From Candidatus Uhrbacteria bacterium (lineage in GTDB: Bacteria; Patescibacteriota; Patescibacteriia; JACQRZ01): DNA of 46,608 nucleotides. Of the stretch, positions 9,045-19,083 are shown one piece after another (position 1 is the stretch's first letter; each line of letters starts with the position of its first letter). The notes below the pieces were generated by a model, which worked only from the letters and a program-made list of their open reading frames with translations, made no database searches and was not told the DNA's origin. Location: assembly GCA_016188385.1 (NCBI GenBank), contig JACPHV010000030.1, positions 1 to 46,608 of the forward strand, in the 5' to 3' direction. A program made the position numbers and the translations under genes.

Positions 9045-9431
9045 TCACCGCTGACGCGCCGGCTTACGAGAAATGAGGAATAATTCGGCAACAGAAAGTC
9101 CGATAATCAATAATAAGAGATTATACCATGTCAATAACCGTTGTCCTTGCAGTAATAAGATCCCGTCAAGCAGTACTGCAAAAAAGATCCCTTGTCGGAA
9201 TGATATGGCAACTTTCTGAAAAAGAAGCTCATCTCGCATCATGGCAAGCCGCATAAGAAATCCCAAGAGTGAAAAAGTCCCGGTCAAGGCGCAAGTCAAA
9301 CTGCCATAAAATAGGAGAAAACCGAATGGCCCCGCTTGAAACGGATTTACATTGACAAGCACAGTATACCACGCCCCCCATGAAATGAGAGTACCCGCGC
9401 TCAATATGACGAGATAGTGGATAAGCGACAT
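9045..9431 (-). CDS. Small four-helix membrane protein, function unknown
   Basis: A 128-residue protein with four hydrophobic segments, at about 4-26, 33-63, 78-96 and 102-121, and a basic C-terminus (RKPARQR), consistent with an inner-membrane protein whose tail is cytoplasmic. I recognise no catalytic motif. It lies between the 161-residue pilin-like protein (5 bases upstream) and pheS (18 bases downstream) in an evidently co-transcribed run. The context (pilin-like protein, pilC) makes a role in the cell envelope possible, but this is not demonstrated. Confidence 0.75.
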   Translation of the reverse strand: MSLIHYLVILSAGTLISWGAWYTVLVNVNPFQAGPFGFLLFYGSLTCALTGTFSLLGFLMRLAMMRDELLFQKVAISFRQGIFFAVLLDGILLLQGQRLLTWYNLLLLIIGLSVAELFLISRKPARQR

Positions 9432-9436
9432 GGCGG

Positions 9437-9922
9437 TTATTGTAATCCTTCCGGTGTGGCGTCGTGCGATCCGGCAACGGCAAGAGCATTAGTTTCCAGC
9501 GTGAATTGTATGGCATACCACATGCAGCCGTTCGGCGAGGAGCAGATTGATTGCCTGTCAGCACCGAATGTCGCGTATATCATCGGGTTGGCGGCATCAG
9601 GCACTGTTGGAATGACTCCGATAAATCCTTCACGGCATTCATCGAGCGTCCGATCCGTAATTCCCGCTTTACTGATACAATCCGCTCCGGATACGCCGAT
9701 TGCCAGCGATCCGTCCGCGGCCGGAGGGAATACGGCATAACGCGAAGCAAATGCTCCCAGTGATGACTGCGCTTCAAGTACGCGGCTCATCATTTGGATA
9801 TCGCGGCTTCTCGCTTGTTCGTACTGATTCAAAAACCATGCGCCGAAACCGACCGCGACTACGAGCAACCCGGCTCCGATACGTTCAGCAAGCAATTGTC
9901 TCTGTTCGGAATCCATACTCAT
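9437..9922 (-). CDS. Single-helix pilin-like protein without a class III signal
   Basis: A 161-residue protein with one membrane helix (about 15-31, RIGAGLLVVAVGFGAWFLNQY) after a short charged N-terminus. There is no G-F-x-x-x-E cleavage motif. After the helix, RVLEAQSSLGAFASRYAVFPP follows the layout of the pilin segment QSALELYSSDTGGYYP. The C-terminus (FTLETNALAVAGSHDATPEG) resembles that of the pilin at 6163-6639 (FQLETKTGNLEAG-THKAT). I therefore read it as a pilin-fold protein that stays anchored by an uncleaved helix; this is inference. Its start overlaps the DUF721 stop by four bases (ATGA), implying coupled translation. Confidence 0.72.
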   Translation of the reverse strand: MSMDSEQRQLLAERIGAGLLVVAVGFGAWFLNQYEQARSRDIQMMSRVLEAQSSLGAFASRYAVFPPAADGSLAIGVSGADCISKAGITDRTLDECREGFIGVIPTVPDAANPMIYATFGADRQSICSSPNGCMWYAIQFTLETNALAVAGSHDATPEGLQ

Positions 9923-10233
9923 TCTTCACGTTGCGGCGCTTCCAAAATGACTTGGATGCGGCTGGCAAGCGGCTGCGGGCATCCGAAGTTGAGCGTGTGC
10001 AGAATTTCTTGTTCATGCCCTTGGAGCAGAGCGCCGATAGACGCGTCGGATACAGAAATGGTCAGAGCGCGATACTTGACATACGCGGCTTGCACGCGGT
10101 GACGGCGCGATTCACCGAGCTCTTTGCACAGAACCGCATTGACGCGTTCCAGAGCGAGTGAAAGCGTCACTCCGCGCGTCACATGTGCGCGTTGAGCCGC
10201 ATTTGGAAGCAATGATGAAAGGGGGGTGAACAT
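9919..10233 (-). CDS. DUF721/DciA-like protein
   Basis: A 104-residue protein with the DUF721 pattern: an amphipathic N-terminus, then LALERVNAVLCKELGE, VKYRALTISVSDAS and EILHTLN. DciA, a DUF721 member, helps load the replicative helicase in many bacteria that lack DnaC, so a DNA-metabolism role is likely but not proven here. It lies 12 bases downstream of the helicase-nuclease gene and overlaps the next gene by ATGA. The length is near that of the small DUF721 proteins. Confidence 0.75.
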   Translation of the reverse strand: MFTPLSSLLPNAAQRAHVTRGVTLSLALERVNAVLCKELGESRRHRVQAAYVKYRALTISVSDASIGALLQGHEQEILHTLNFGCPQPLASRIQVILEAPQREE

Positions 10234-10245
10234 GTAATTTCTATT

Positions 10246-13200
10246 TTATAACTGCCTGTATTCGCAGATATCCTTAAAATCGCAGGATTTGCAATGCCAA
10301 CCGGGCGTAGGTGAAAAATCGCTTTTCTTCAATTCCGAAATTGTCTTCGTGATACGCCTCTTGAGCGCCTGTTTCTCCTTTTCAGTGCCGAGAAAAGAAA
10401 TTTTTTTTCCGCTCCCAAGATAATAATACGTCAGCTCAAGCGGTTTTTCGTGCATGATTTCCTCAACAGCGATCTGGTACAAGAGCAACTGTTCCTTATC
10501 CTGCGAGCGAAGCGTTTCGTCTTTTTTTTCGCCGCCTGTCTTGTAGTCAACGATTGCCACGCCTTCTTGCAAGCGGTCGATCCGATCGATCCTTCCTTTG
10601 ATGGTGATCAGCGCGTCTCGCTCGCCTACCTTCATGGTAAAATCCTGCTCTACCGCGTGGATCAGGGGGCGCGAGACAATCAAATCATCATAAAAAGCTT
10701 TCAAGAGCTCTCGTCCCTTCGCGCGGTATTGTTCCTTTTGGTGGATCGTGGCAAACCAATCGTCATGCCATGATTTTTCATAGATCGCGAGCAGATCCTC
10801 GTATGGCGGATAGTAAATCGCTCCAGTATCAGTATACTCCTTTTTCTCATTTCTGAAAAGCGCCGCTTGCGCTCGAGAACCGCGTTCTATGATTTGTTCG
10901 CCATAACGCTGCAGCGTGAGATGCAAGGTTTTTCCAAAACTGAACTGGGCTTTCCCGAATATCGGTATGTTCAGCAAAAAAGCGAATTTATATTGCAGCG
11001 GACAGGTACGAAATGCGGCGAGCTGCGTAAAACTGTATACGGTTGGGATCGGATACGCGCTCAATGACGCAAGCTGCTTGGGAGTGCCGCGATCCGACTT
11101 CGACAGCACATCGTCTTCTATTCCCGTTTTCGTGTCGGAATGCCGCGCATCCGATGCTTGTTCCAACAACCCGATTTCATATAAAAATACAGACGGTTTC
11201 TTCGCGCGAGTTCCTCCATAATCCCGCGAAGAAGTAAAGTGGACGCTTTGCTTCGCGCGAGTAAGCGCTACATAACATAAACGCCTTTCCTCCTGAAGAT
11301 GCACATCCCCTTCCGGCACGAGTTCTTTGGCAAGGCCTTCCGGCAGTGGAATCGCATCTTCCCGCTCAACAGTAGGAAAACGACGATCCACCATGTTTAC
11401 GATGAATACATGCGGAAATTCAAGGCCTTTTGACGCGTGAATGGTCATAACCTTGACAGAATCAGGGCCGCCGTCCGATGCGGCGCGGAGCCTGCCGGAA
11501 TCTCCGGCTTCTTGCTCGTATGAAATTAATTGGAGGAAGTCCTTGAGCCGCGCGTCAGGATGCTGCGTGCCGAACGCGTACATTTTTTTGTATAACTGAT
11601 TCAAGTAATCCAGCGCGTCTCTTTTTTCCAGCGTATCGGCATCTTTCAGAAACGCGAGATACCCCGTATCCCGCAGGATGTGAACGAGCAATTCCGCGCA
11701 CTTCCTGCCGCGCGCAAGATCAGCGTGCTTTTGAATATTGCCGACAATAGAGGCGATGGCGTCTCGATCATGTTTTGCGATGCGGTCCACTGTTTCGGGC
11801 TTGACGCACGCGTCGAACAATGACATGCCTTTCCGGCGGGCAGCGTGTCCAAGCTCGATAAGCGAAGATGTTGAGATACCGAGATGCGGCCAGCAAAGCA
11901 CTCGATACAACGCCGGCCCTTCATGGTAATTAACCAGCACGCGGCAGTACGCAAGCAAGTCAAGAATCACCGGTTTCGCATAGAGCCCCCGCATGGATAG
12001 AAATTGATAGGGAATCTCCAGCTCGCTCAATCGTGCCAAAAACGGATGCGCCGAGGTGTTGGCGCGCGCGAGAATGGCAAAATCCGACCATGTGGATTGC
12101 GGATCACCGCTCTTGATCTCTATGATCGCATCAATTACGGACTCGACCTCTTCATCAAGTGTCGCGCGATGGATATGGGAAATGACTCCGGTATAATCAT
12201 GATGAGCTTTCAGACGTTTTGATAATTCCCCCCGAGAGGCGCCGGTGTATTCGGAACTGTTGCCGTATCCGGCGAGCTGACATTCCAAACGATACGGATC
12301 ATTGCGTTTGATAAATTGATAGGAACAGTCAAGGATATTCTGGCTTGAACGATAATTTCTCGTCAACGCGATTTCTCTACTGTCAGGATAATCCTTTTTG
12401 AATTGCACGATATTCTGGTATGACGCGCCGCGAAATCTGAAAATTGCCTGATCGTCATCTCCCACTACCGTAAGATTACTACGCGGCGCGGCGAGCATGT
12501 TGATCAGTTCGTATTGCGCGAAATTGGTGTCCTGAAATTCATCAACAAGTACGGTGTGGAATTGCTTCTGATACTTTGCAAGCAGCGCGGGCCGCTGTCT
12601 GAACAGCCGCAGAGCGTACGTAATGAGATCCCCGAAATCAAGAGAGTTATTCTCTAAAAGCAGCTGTTGATACACATGATACGCGTCGGCTATCTCGCGT
12701 ATGCGCTTGAGGTCTTCAGGCGCGCCCGTGTTTGATTCATGATCCGTATCCAATTCCATAGTTTGCGCGTATTCAAGATATGCCTGCGGCGAGATGTCTT
12801 CATCCTTCGCGCGGGAAAAATGACTGATCAGGGCGTGGATGAATTTTGACGGATTGCCCAATGGACGGTAATAATCAAGATCGAATCGATCAAGATTTTG
12901 GCGTACGAGAAGCCACGCGGATGTCTGGTCGAGCAAAGTAAAGTCATTCGGCAAACCGATATCAAGACCGTGGCGTTGAAGCATGCGTTCGCAAAACGCA
13001 TGAAATGTCATGATCCAAAGGTTTACATATCCATAGGGAAGCAGCCGATCAACGCGTTCCTCCATTTCTCCGGCAGCTTTGTCCGTAAACGTGACGGCAA
13101 GGATTTCATCCGGTTTGCATGTGCCGGACAGGATCAGCCACGCAATCCTGCGAGTGATCACGGTTGTCTTTCCTGTTCCTGCTCCTGCGACAATGAGCAA

Positions 13201-13275
13201 AGGTCCGGGCGGAGCCGTTACTGCCGCACGCTGCTCTTCGTTCAAGTCTGTGAGAAGATAGTCAAGTGATTCCAT
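10246..13275 (-). CDS. UvrD/PcrA-like SF1A helicase fused to a PD-(D/E)XK nuclease
   Basis: A 1009-residue protein. The N-terminal helicase has motif I VAGAGTGKTTVI, motif II VDEFQDTN, motif III VVGDDDQAIFRFRGA, motif IV TRNYRSS, motif V TIHASKGLEFPHVF and motif VI YVALTRAK. The C-terminal nuclease has GRIDRID..VDYKTGG. Cysteines are placed as in Fe-S nucleases of the Cas4/AddB type: one in FRTCPLQYKF and three in CKSCDFKDIC. It probably unwinds and degrades or processes DNA ends in repair. I chose the ATG at 13275, just before the helicase domain; an upstream ATG at 13344 and an open frame to 13410 are possible, but neither has a Shine-Dalgarno sequence. The divergent unit at 13371 starts 95 bases away. 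Confidence 0.92.
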   Translation of the reverse strand: MESLDYLLTDLNEEQRAAVTAPPGPLLIVAGAGTGKTTVITRRIAWLILSGTCKPDEILAVTFTDKAAGEMEERVDRLLPYGYVNLWIMTFHAFCERMLQRHGLDIGLPNDFTLLDQTSAWLLVRQNLDRFDLDYYRPLGNPSKFIHALISHFSRAKDEDISPQAYLEYAQTMELDTDHESNTGAPEDLKRIREIADAYHVYQQLLLENNSLDFGDLITYALRLFRQRPALLAKYQKQFHTVLVDEFQDTNFAQYELINMLAAPRSNLTVVGDDDQAIFRFRGASYQNIVQFKKDYPDSREIALTRNYRSSQNILDCSYQFIKRNDPYRLECQLAGYGNSSEYTGASRGELSKRLKAHHDYTGVISHIHRATLDEEVESVIDAIIEIKSGDPQSTWSDFAILARANTSAHPFLARLSELEIPYQFLSMRGLYAKPVILDLLAYCRVLVNYHEGPALYRVLCWPHLGISTSSLIELGHAARRKGMSLFDACVKPETVDRIAKHDRDAIASIVGNIQKHADLARGRKCAELLVHILRDTGYLAFLKDADTLEKRDALDYLNQLYKKMYAFGTQHPDARLKDFLQLISYEQEAGDSGRLRAASDGGPDSVKVMTIHASKGLEFPHVFIVNMVDRRFPTVEREDAIPLPEGLAKELVPEGDVHLQEERRLCYVALTRAKQSVHFTSSRDYGGTRAKKPSVFLYEIGLLEQASDARHSDTKTGIEDDVLSKSDRGTPKQLASLSAYPIPTVYSFTQLAAFRTCPLQYKFAFLLNIPIFGKAQFSFGKTLHLTLQRYGEQIIERGSRAQAALFRNEKKEYTDTGAIYYPPYEDLLAIYEKSWHDDWFATIHQKEQYRAKGRELLKAFYDDLIVSRPLIHAVEQDFTMKVGERDALITIKGRIDRIDRLQEGVAIVDYKTGGEKKDETLRSQDKEQLLLYQIAVEEIMHEKPLELTYYYLGSGKKISFLGTEKEKQALKRRITKTISELKKSDFSPTPGWHCKSCDFKDICEYRQL

Positions 13276-13307
13276 AGTCAAAGGAAGTATACCGACCGCA
13301 CCACCCT

Positions 13308-13335
13308 TTACGCAAGCGATTGCCTGCGTTATAGT
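13308..13335 (+). promoter_or_regulatory. Candidate promoter of the first plus-strand island
   Basis: TTTACG (13308-13313) and TATAGT (13330-13335) are separated by 16 bases and precede the small membrane protein gene at 13371. Both boxes are imperfect, but the position between divergent genes fits a promoter. Confidence 0.35.
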
Positions 13336-13370
13336 AATGTTCATACATTTAGTGACGGAGGAGGTAAGAA

Positions 13371-13559
13371 ATGAGCAGTGTGCTCTGGGCTGTCGTGTGG
13401 GCAGCCACATGTTATTTTTCCTTTTTCTGCGGCGTGTCTATGACCTGTCAGGCATTCGCAAAGGTGTCAAAGACTACCGTAGGCATCTCTCTTCCTGTCC
13501 ATGTATTGTTTGTCCTTTTTTGTTTTGTCGGAGCAATGATATTGCTCAAGGTGTTGTAG
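13371..13559 (+). CDS. Small two-helix membrane protein, function unknown
   Basis: A 62-residue protein, nearly all of it hydrophobic: helices at about 4-26 and 40-60, joined by a short loop with AKVSKTT. Three cysteines lie in or next to the first helix (C14, C20, C26). A very strong ribosome-binding site (GGAGGAGGT) lies 4 to 5 bases before the ATG, which is the main reason for accepting such a short gene. It is divergent from the helicase-nuclease gene and followed 45 bases later by a proline-rich protein with an equally strong binding site. No homologue comes to mind. Confidence 0.72.
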   Translation: MSSVLWAVVWAATCYFSFFCGVSMTCQAFAKVSKTTVGISLPVHVLFVLFCFVGAMILLKVL

Positions 13560-13604
13560 AACTTGAATCGGAAAAGACCGCACCGTCACGAAAGGAGGCT
13601 TTGC

Positions 13605-14264
13605 GTGACGACAGGAACATTGACGGATGACAAATCCGTCAAAGGGATGGCCTGGCGAGCCGACGACCGCGAAGGGCGTGAGCTGCGCACTCCGCAAGTT
13701 CCGCCGCCCCCGCCACCGCCACCGGAGGGACCGAAAAAATCCGGGCCCTCGGAAGGGCCGGACAAGAGACGGGCGAGATATCTCGTCCGGCGAGCGCTCT
13801 TCGCGTTTGAAGAGGCGCTCGGACTCTATGCAGTGTTGGGGACAATGTTTCCCGACCTGCAAAGAGTCTTGCAGGTGGTAAACCTGCCGAACGTTCTTAC
13901 CAACATCATTGTCGCACTCCGCAACAAGCTCGCTGAACTCCATGACGAAGGCGAACCAATGGCGGATATCCCTCGAGATGACAGCGAGCAGATCGCGATG
14001 CAATACCTCGGGGAGATCCCGCAGCCCGCATGTGCCGCGCAACGCGACATGCTTTCCGGCGAAGACCTCGCGGAGCTCTCGCGCAAGCTCGGCGCGATAC
14101 CGGAGAGTTCCCGGATAGCCACGATCCAAGAAGTGGTTGGACCTGAAGTCCAAATCGGTTCCCCTGAATGGCAGAACGCATCATTAAAACCCGATGACGA
14201 GCAGGTCGGGCTTCGACGGTGGGTGTTTGTAAGATTAATTGAAAAGCTCCTTGGGCGAAAGTAA
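13605..14264 (+). CDS. Proline-rich hypothetical protein
   Basis: A 219-residue protein starting at GTG (13605), chosen because AAAGGAGG sits 6 bases upstream; the longer frame from 13563 has no such site. The N-terminal 60 residues are disordered and contain a run of eight prolines (33-40), followed by a Gly/Pro/Lys stretch. The remainder is predicted helical, with an amphipathic section (about 60-115, VRRALFAFEEALGLYAVLG..VLTNIIVALRNKLAELHDEG). No transmembrane helix or enzyme motif is seen. The proline run would normally need elongation factor P for efficient translation. It shares a transcript with the preceding 62-residue membrane protein and ends before a strong terminator. Function unknown. 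Confidence 0.75.
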   Translation: MTTGTLTDDKSVKGMAWRADDREGRELRTPQVPPPPPPPPEGPKKSGPSEGPDKRRARYLVRRALFAFEEALGLYAVLGTMFPDLQRVLQVVNLPNVLTNIIVALRNKLAELHDEGEPMADIPRDDSEQIAMQYLGEIPQPACAAQRDMLSGEDLAELSRKLGAIPESSRIATIQEVVGPEVQIGSPEWQNASLKPDDEQVGLRRWVFVRLIEKLLGRK

Positions 14265-14290
14265 AAAAGTAATCGCCAATGACCTTGTAC

Positions 14291-14325
14291 GCGCGCCGCG
14301 ACTTTGCCGGCGCGCTATTTTTATT
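14291..14325. terminator. Strong hairpin between convergent units
   Basis: GCGCGCCG (14291-14298) pairs with CGGCGCGC (14308-14315) around a 9-base loop, followed on the plus strand by TATTTTTATT. It lies 27 bases after the proline-rich gene and 11 bases from the atpC stop on the other strand, so it ends the island transcript and may also act on the ATP synthase transcript. Confidence 0.85.
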
Positions 14326-14336
14326 ATGAAATCATC

Positions 14337-14771
14337 CTATTCCAGCGTGCCTCGGTATCCGACATTACTGCCTTTTCGCCATTTACGAGCGACTCGGAGG
14401 CGGGCTAATTCTTTCTCCATCTTTGCGGACAACGTGGCGTATTCAATCGCGTCAAAATTCGTTTCCGCCAAAATCTCTTCAGCGCGTTTTCTCGCTTCCT
14501 CCGCGCGCTCTTCGATGATTTCTTCAACGCGCTCCGCAGTATCGGCTAAGATCGTAATCACGCGCTGGCGTACTTGCACGACTCCGCCGGACACGGCAAG
14601 CGGTATCGTTTCACTCAACCGAGAGATGATAAGCTCGCCCGGCTTGAGAATACCGACAAGCGGCACGTGATCTTCGAGTACGGTAATTTCCCCTTCCTCG
14701 GTGGGAAGCGTGACGTATTCTATCTCGTCAGAAAATACGATGCGTTCCGGCGTTACAATCGATAAATGCAT
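14337..14771 (-). CDS. atpC: ATP synthase epsilon subunit
   Basis: A 144-residue subunit of the F1 central stalk, involved in coupling and in inhibition of ATP hydrolysis. The N-terminal beta-sandwich opens with MHLSIVTPERIVFSDEIEYVTLPTEEGE and contains VLEDHVPLVGILKPGEL, typical of the family. The C-terminal helical hairpin (about 85-144) is rich in Glu, Ala and Arg. It is the last gene of the atp operon, 26 bases after atpD, and precedes the shared terminator at 14291-14325. No Shine-Dalgarno sequence is seen. Confidence 0.94.
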   Translation of the reverse strand: MHLSIVTPERIVFSDEIEYVTLPTEEGEITVLEDHVPLVGILKPGELIISRLSETIPLAVSGGVVQVRQRVITILADTAERVEEIIEERAEEARKRAEEILAETNFDAIEYATLSAKMEKELARLRVARKWRKGSNVGYRGTLE

Positions 14772-14797
14772 TGCGGCGGCACAAGTGGCGTTAACAT

Positions 14798-16186
<1,389 letters not shown>

Positions 16187-16202
16187 TTACTTGTTAACAA
16201 CT

Positions 16203-17117
16203 TCACACCTCAAGCGCCGCGCGTCCCGCGGAGAGCTCCGCGATCTCTTGCGTAATCGCGGACTGCCGGATTCGATTAAAGCTTAGCTCCAATTCGCCAA
16301 CCATATCAGATGCTGCTTCGGTTGCATTGTGCATCGCCATCATGCGCGCGCTGTGTTCTGAAGCTTCTGTCTCAAGCACCGATTGAAAAATCTGCGTCTC
16401 AAGCAAGCGCGGGATGATATGTCCGAGCACATGCTGTTCCGAAGGCTCAAACACGAATTGAGAATAATCCGCTTTCCCCGCGTCGCGATCTTCCGCCTTC
16501 TGTTGCGTGATACCGCCGCGTGCCGTACCAAGCGATGCATTCAGCGGCAGAAGCTGCCATGCCTCGATGTCCTGCTTCACGCTTGAAACGAATGTTGATG
16601 ATACGATATCCACTCGATCCAGAGAACCATCAGAGTATCCGCGAGTAATCATATGGATGATACCTGAAATATCAGTGATAGAGTTTGTAATATCTGCTTT
16701 TACAAAATCAGCGTTGATCACGTATCCATGGCGAGCTACGGTGTCGCGCGCGCGTTTGCCAAATGTAATAATGTCGACGTCACGCGCGCCCTGCTCGCGC
16801 GCGCGGCGTATTGCTTCAATGCCTTTGAGCGCCAAATGCGTGTTAAAGCTTCCGCATAGTCCGCGATTACTGCTCAAGATGACAACCGCGCTTCGTCGAA
16901 TAGGACGGACCGCGAGCAACGGATGGAGAGCGCGGTCCGCGCGCGATGAGAGATGCGCTAACAAATCCCACGCGCAGCGCGCGTAAGATCGAGTCGCGAG
17001 CGCGGCCGCTACGGCTTTGCGCATTTTCGCTCCGGACACCAATTCCATTGCTTTAGTGATCTTTTTGGTATTACGGACAGAACGTATCTGCCGTCGGAGA
17101 GTAAGTGTGCTTGGCAT
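16203..17117 (-). CDS. atpG: ATP synthase gamma subunit (rotor shaft)
   Basis: A 304-residue central shaft subunit. The N-terminal helix has the family motif LRRQIRSVRNTKKITKAMELVSGAKMRKA, and the C-terminal helix has MMAMHNATEAASDMVGELELSFNRIRQSAITQEI. These two long helices form the coiled coil that turns inside the alpha3beta3 ring. The central Rossmann-like domain has ILSSNRGLCGSFNTHL. It follows atpA by 2 bases and lies upstream of atpD, the usual bacterial order. Confidence 0.96.
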   Translation of the reverse strand: MPSTLTLRRQIRSVRNTKKITKAMELVSGAKMRKAVAAALATRSYARCAWDLLAHLSSRADRALHPLLAVRPIRRSAVVILSSNRGLCGSFNTHLALKGIEAIRRAREQGARDVDIITFGKRARDTVARHGYVINADFVKADITNSITDISGIIHMITRGYSDGSLDRVDIVSSTFVSSVKQDIEAWQLLPLNASLGTARGGITQQKAEDRDAGKADYSQFVFEPSEQHVLGHIIPRLLETQIFQSVLETEASEHSARMMAMHNATEAASDMVGELELSFNRIRQSAITQEIAELSAGRAALEV

Positions 17118-17119
17118 AC

Positions 17120-18652
17120 CTAGAGTTTGAAACCTATGTTGAATTCCTCGATGGCTGTTTTGAGGGATGTCTCGTCTTGCTCGCTCAATTCGCCCGTAGT
17201 ACGAATCGAGGAAAGAAGTTCTTTTTTGCTTGCTCCAAGAAAAGAACGGAACGCAGTCTCAAACTCTCGAATCTTTTCCGTTGGCACATCGTCAAGATAC
17301 CCGTTCACCGCGGCATAGAGAACCGCGACTTGTTCTTCAACGCTGAGCGGCTGGTACTGATTCTGCTTGAGAAGTTCCGTGAGTCGCGCCCCGCGCTTCA
17401 GCTGCTTTTGCGTCGCTTCATCCAAATCAGACCCGAATTGAGCGAATGCCGCAAGTTCGCGATACTGCGCGAGGTCAAGGCGCAATTTGCCGGCAACTTT
17501 TTTCATCGCTTTGGTTTGTGCCGCGGATCCCACGCGAGATACGGACAAGCCGACATTAAGCGCGGGACGAATACCTTGATAAAATAAATCTGTTTCCAAA
17601 TAGATCTGCCCGTCAGTAATGGAAATGACATTGGTTGGAATATATGCCGAAACATCACCTGCTTGCGTTTCAATGACGGGCAAAGCAGTCAACGATCCGC
17701 CGCCGCATTCTTTGCTCAACTTTGCGGAACGCTCCAGCAAGCGGGAATGGAGGTAAAAAATATCACCGGGGTAGGCTTCGCGTCCCGGCGGACGGCGGAG
17801 CAGCAATGATAACTGACGATAAGCTACGGCGTGTTTTGATAAATCATCATAGACAACGAGCACATCTTTGCCCTGATCCATAAAGTATTCGCCCATGGCG
17901 CATCCGCAGAACGGCGCAAGAAATACAAGAGACGCCGGATCTGAGGCGCCCGCGAGCACCACGGTGGTATATTCCATTGCCCCTTCCTCCTGAAGGCGCG
18001 CAACGATACGAGCTACCTTTGATTCTTTTTGTCCCACGGCAACATATATGCAGTGCACCGCCTTGTCTGTGTTCCAAAATTTCTTTTGATTGATGATCGC
18101 ATCGATCGCTACCGCGGTCTTGCCGGTCTGCCGATCTCCGATGATCAGTTCCCGCTGGCCGCGGCCGATCGGAATAATCGCATCAATCGCTTTTACTCCT
18201 GTCTGAAGCGGCTGATGCACTGATTGCCGCGTGATAACTCCGGGAGCAATCTTTTCAATCGGGTAGTGCGCCGACGCTTGGATCGCGCCGCGTCCGTCAA
18301 GCGGTTCACCAAGAGAATTTACGACGCGCCCCACAACCGCTTCTCCTACCGGCACATCCAAAATACGTCCCGTACTCTTCACGACAGTCCCTTCATGCAA
18401 TGACGTGTAATCCCCCAATATCATCGCTCCTATGGTATCTTCTTCCAGGTTAAGAACAACAGCGTGTATCTGTGTGCCGTCAGCGGTCTCGCAGGCAAGA
18501 ATTTCCGATTGCTTTGCCGAGCGCAAACCGACAATACGAGCGATGCCGTCTCCCACTTCGACGATGCGGCCGATATGCGAGACAGTAGCTTCTGATTTCA
18601 CATCGGCAATATGTTTTTCAAGAACCTCAAGAAGATAATTTGTATCTGCCAT
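17120..18652 (-). CDS. atpA: ATP synthase alpha subunit
   Basis: A 510-residue non-catalytic nucleotide-binding subunit of F1. The Walker A motif [13 protein letters not shown] is near residue 170 and the ATP-synthase signature [25 protein letters not shown] near 360. The N-terminal beta-barrel begins after about 25 residues ([11 protein letters not shown]). Length is normal. It sits between atpH (16 bases upstream) and atpG (2 bases downstream). No Shine-Dalgarno sequence is seen upstream of the ATG. Confidence 0.97.
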   Translation of the reverse strand: MADTNYLLEVLEKHIADVKSEATVSHIGRIVEVGDGIARIVGLRSAKQSEILACETADGTQIHAVVLNLEEDTIGAMILGDYTSLHEGTVVKSTGRILDVPVGEAVVGRVVNSLGEPLDGRGAIQASAHYPIEKIAPGVITRQSVHQPLQTGVKAIDAIIPIGRGQRELIIGDRQTGKTAVAIDAIINQKKFWNTDKAVHCIYVAVGQKESKVARIVARLQEEGAMEYTTVVLAGASDPASLVFLAPFCGCAMGEYFMDQGKDVLVVYDDLSKHAVAYRQLSLLLRRPPGREAYPGDIFYLHSRLLERSAKLSKECGGGSLTALPVIETQAGDVSAYIPTNVISITDGQIYLETDLFYQGIRPALNVGLSVSRVGSAAQTKAMKKVAGKLRLDLAQYRELAAFAQFGSDLDEATQKQLKRGARLTELLKQNQYQPLSVEEQVAVLYAAVNGYLDDVPTEKIREFETAFRSFLGASKKELLSSIRTTGELSEQDETSLKTAIEEFNIGFKL

Positions 18653-18668
18653 AAGTTTTGGTAAATGC

Positions 18669-19076
18669 TTACGAGACGTTAGGAATAAGAGCGTTCTTGA
18701 GCTGATTGATCCGCGATTTCAGTGAAGAATCTATCATGGTATCGCCGATCGTGATGACGGCACCGGCAATCAGCGAAGTATCTACTGTTATCGCCGCTTC
18801 AGGCCTGCCGCCATGAAGCTTGGCGGCTGTTTGTTCAATGAATCGAATATCCGCTTCCACCAAAGAATGAGCCGATAGCACAGTGACGGTATATACGCCA
18901 TCACGTTTGTGCAGCTGGGCAACCAACTCTCGCGCGATAGCATCAAGAATGCGGGACTTGCCGCGGCGGACATAGTATGACGCAAGACGCGCGACTGCGC
19001 TTTGAACATCTTCCCTCTTCGCGCTTTTGGAAAATTCAATCAAGCTTTCGGCATACATGCGTGGCGTTGCTTTCAT
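18669..19076 (-). CDS. atpH: ATP synthase delta subunit (OSCP family)
   Basis: A 135-residue peripheral-stalk subunit linking the b subunits to the top of F1. The start [19 protein letters not shown] and the C-terminal [29 protein letters not shown] are diagnostic. At 135 residues it is well below the usual 175-185: the N-terminal helical domain is shortened, as often seen in streamlined genomes. GAGGTG lies about 3 bases before the ATG, one of the few clear Shine-Dalgarno sites in this operon. The order between atpF and atpA is standard. Confidence 0.93.
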   Translation of the reverse strand: MKATPRMYAESLIEFSKSAKREDVQSAVARLASYYVRRGKSRILDAIARELVAQLHKRDGVYTVTVLSAHSLVEADIRFIEQTAAKLHGGRPEAAITVDTSLIAGAVITIGDTMIDSSLKSRINQLKNALIPNVS

Positions 19077-19083
19077 ATCACCT

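Noticed and set aside
13467-14153. Antisense frame of 228 residues against the proline-rich gene
   Set aside because: It runs opposite to a gene with a strong ribosome-binding site and terminator, has no ribosome-binding site itself, and its composition (Arg, His and Cys scattered) is that of a shadow frame.
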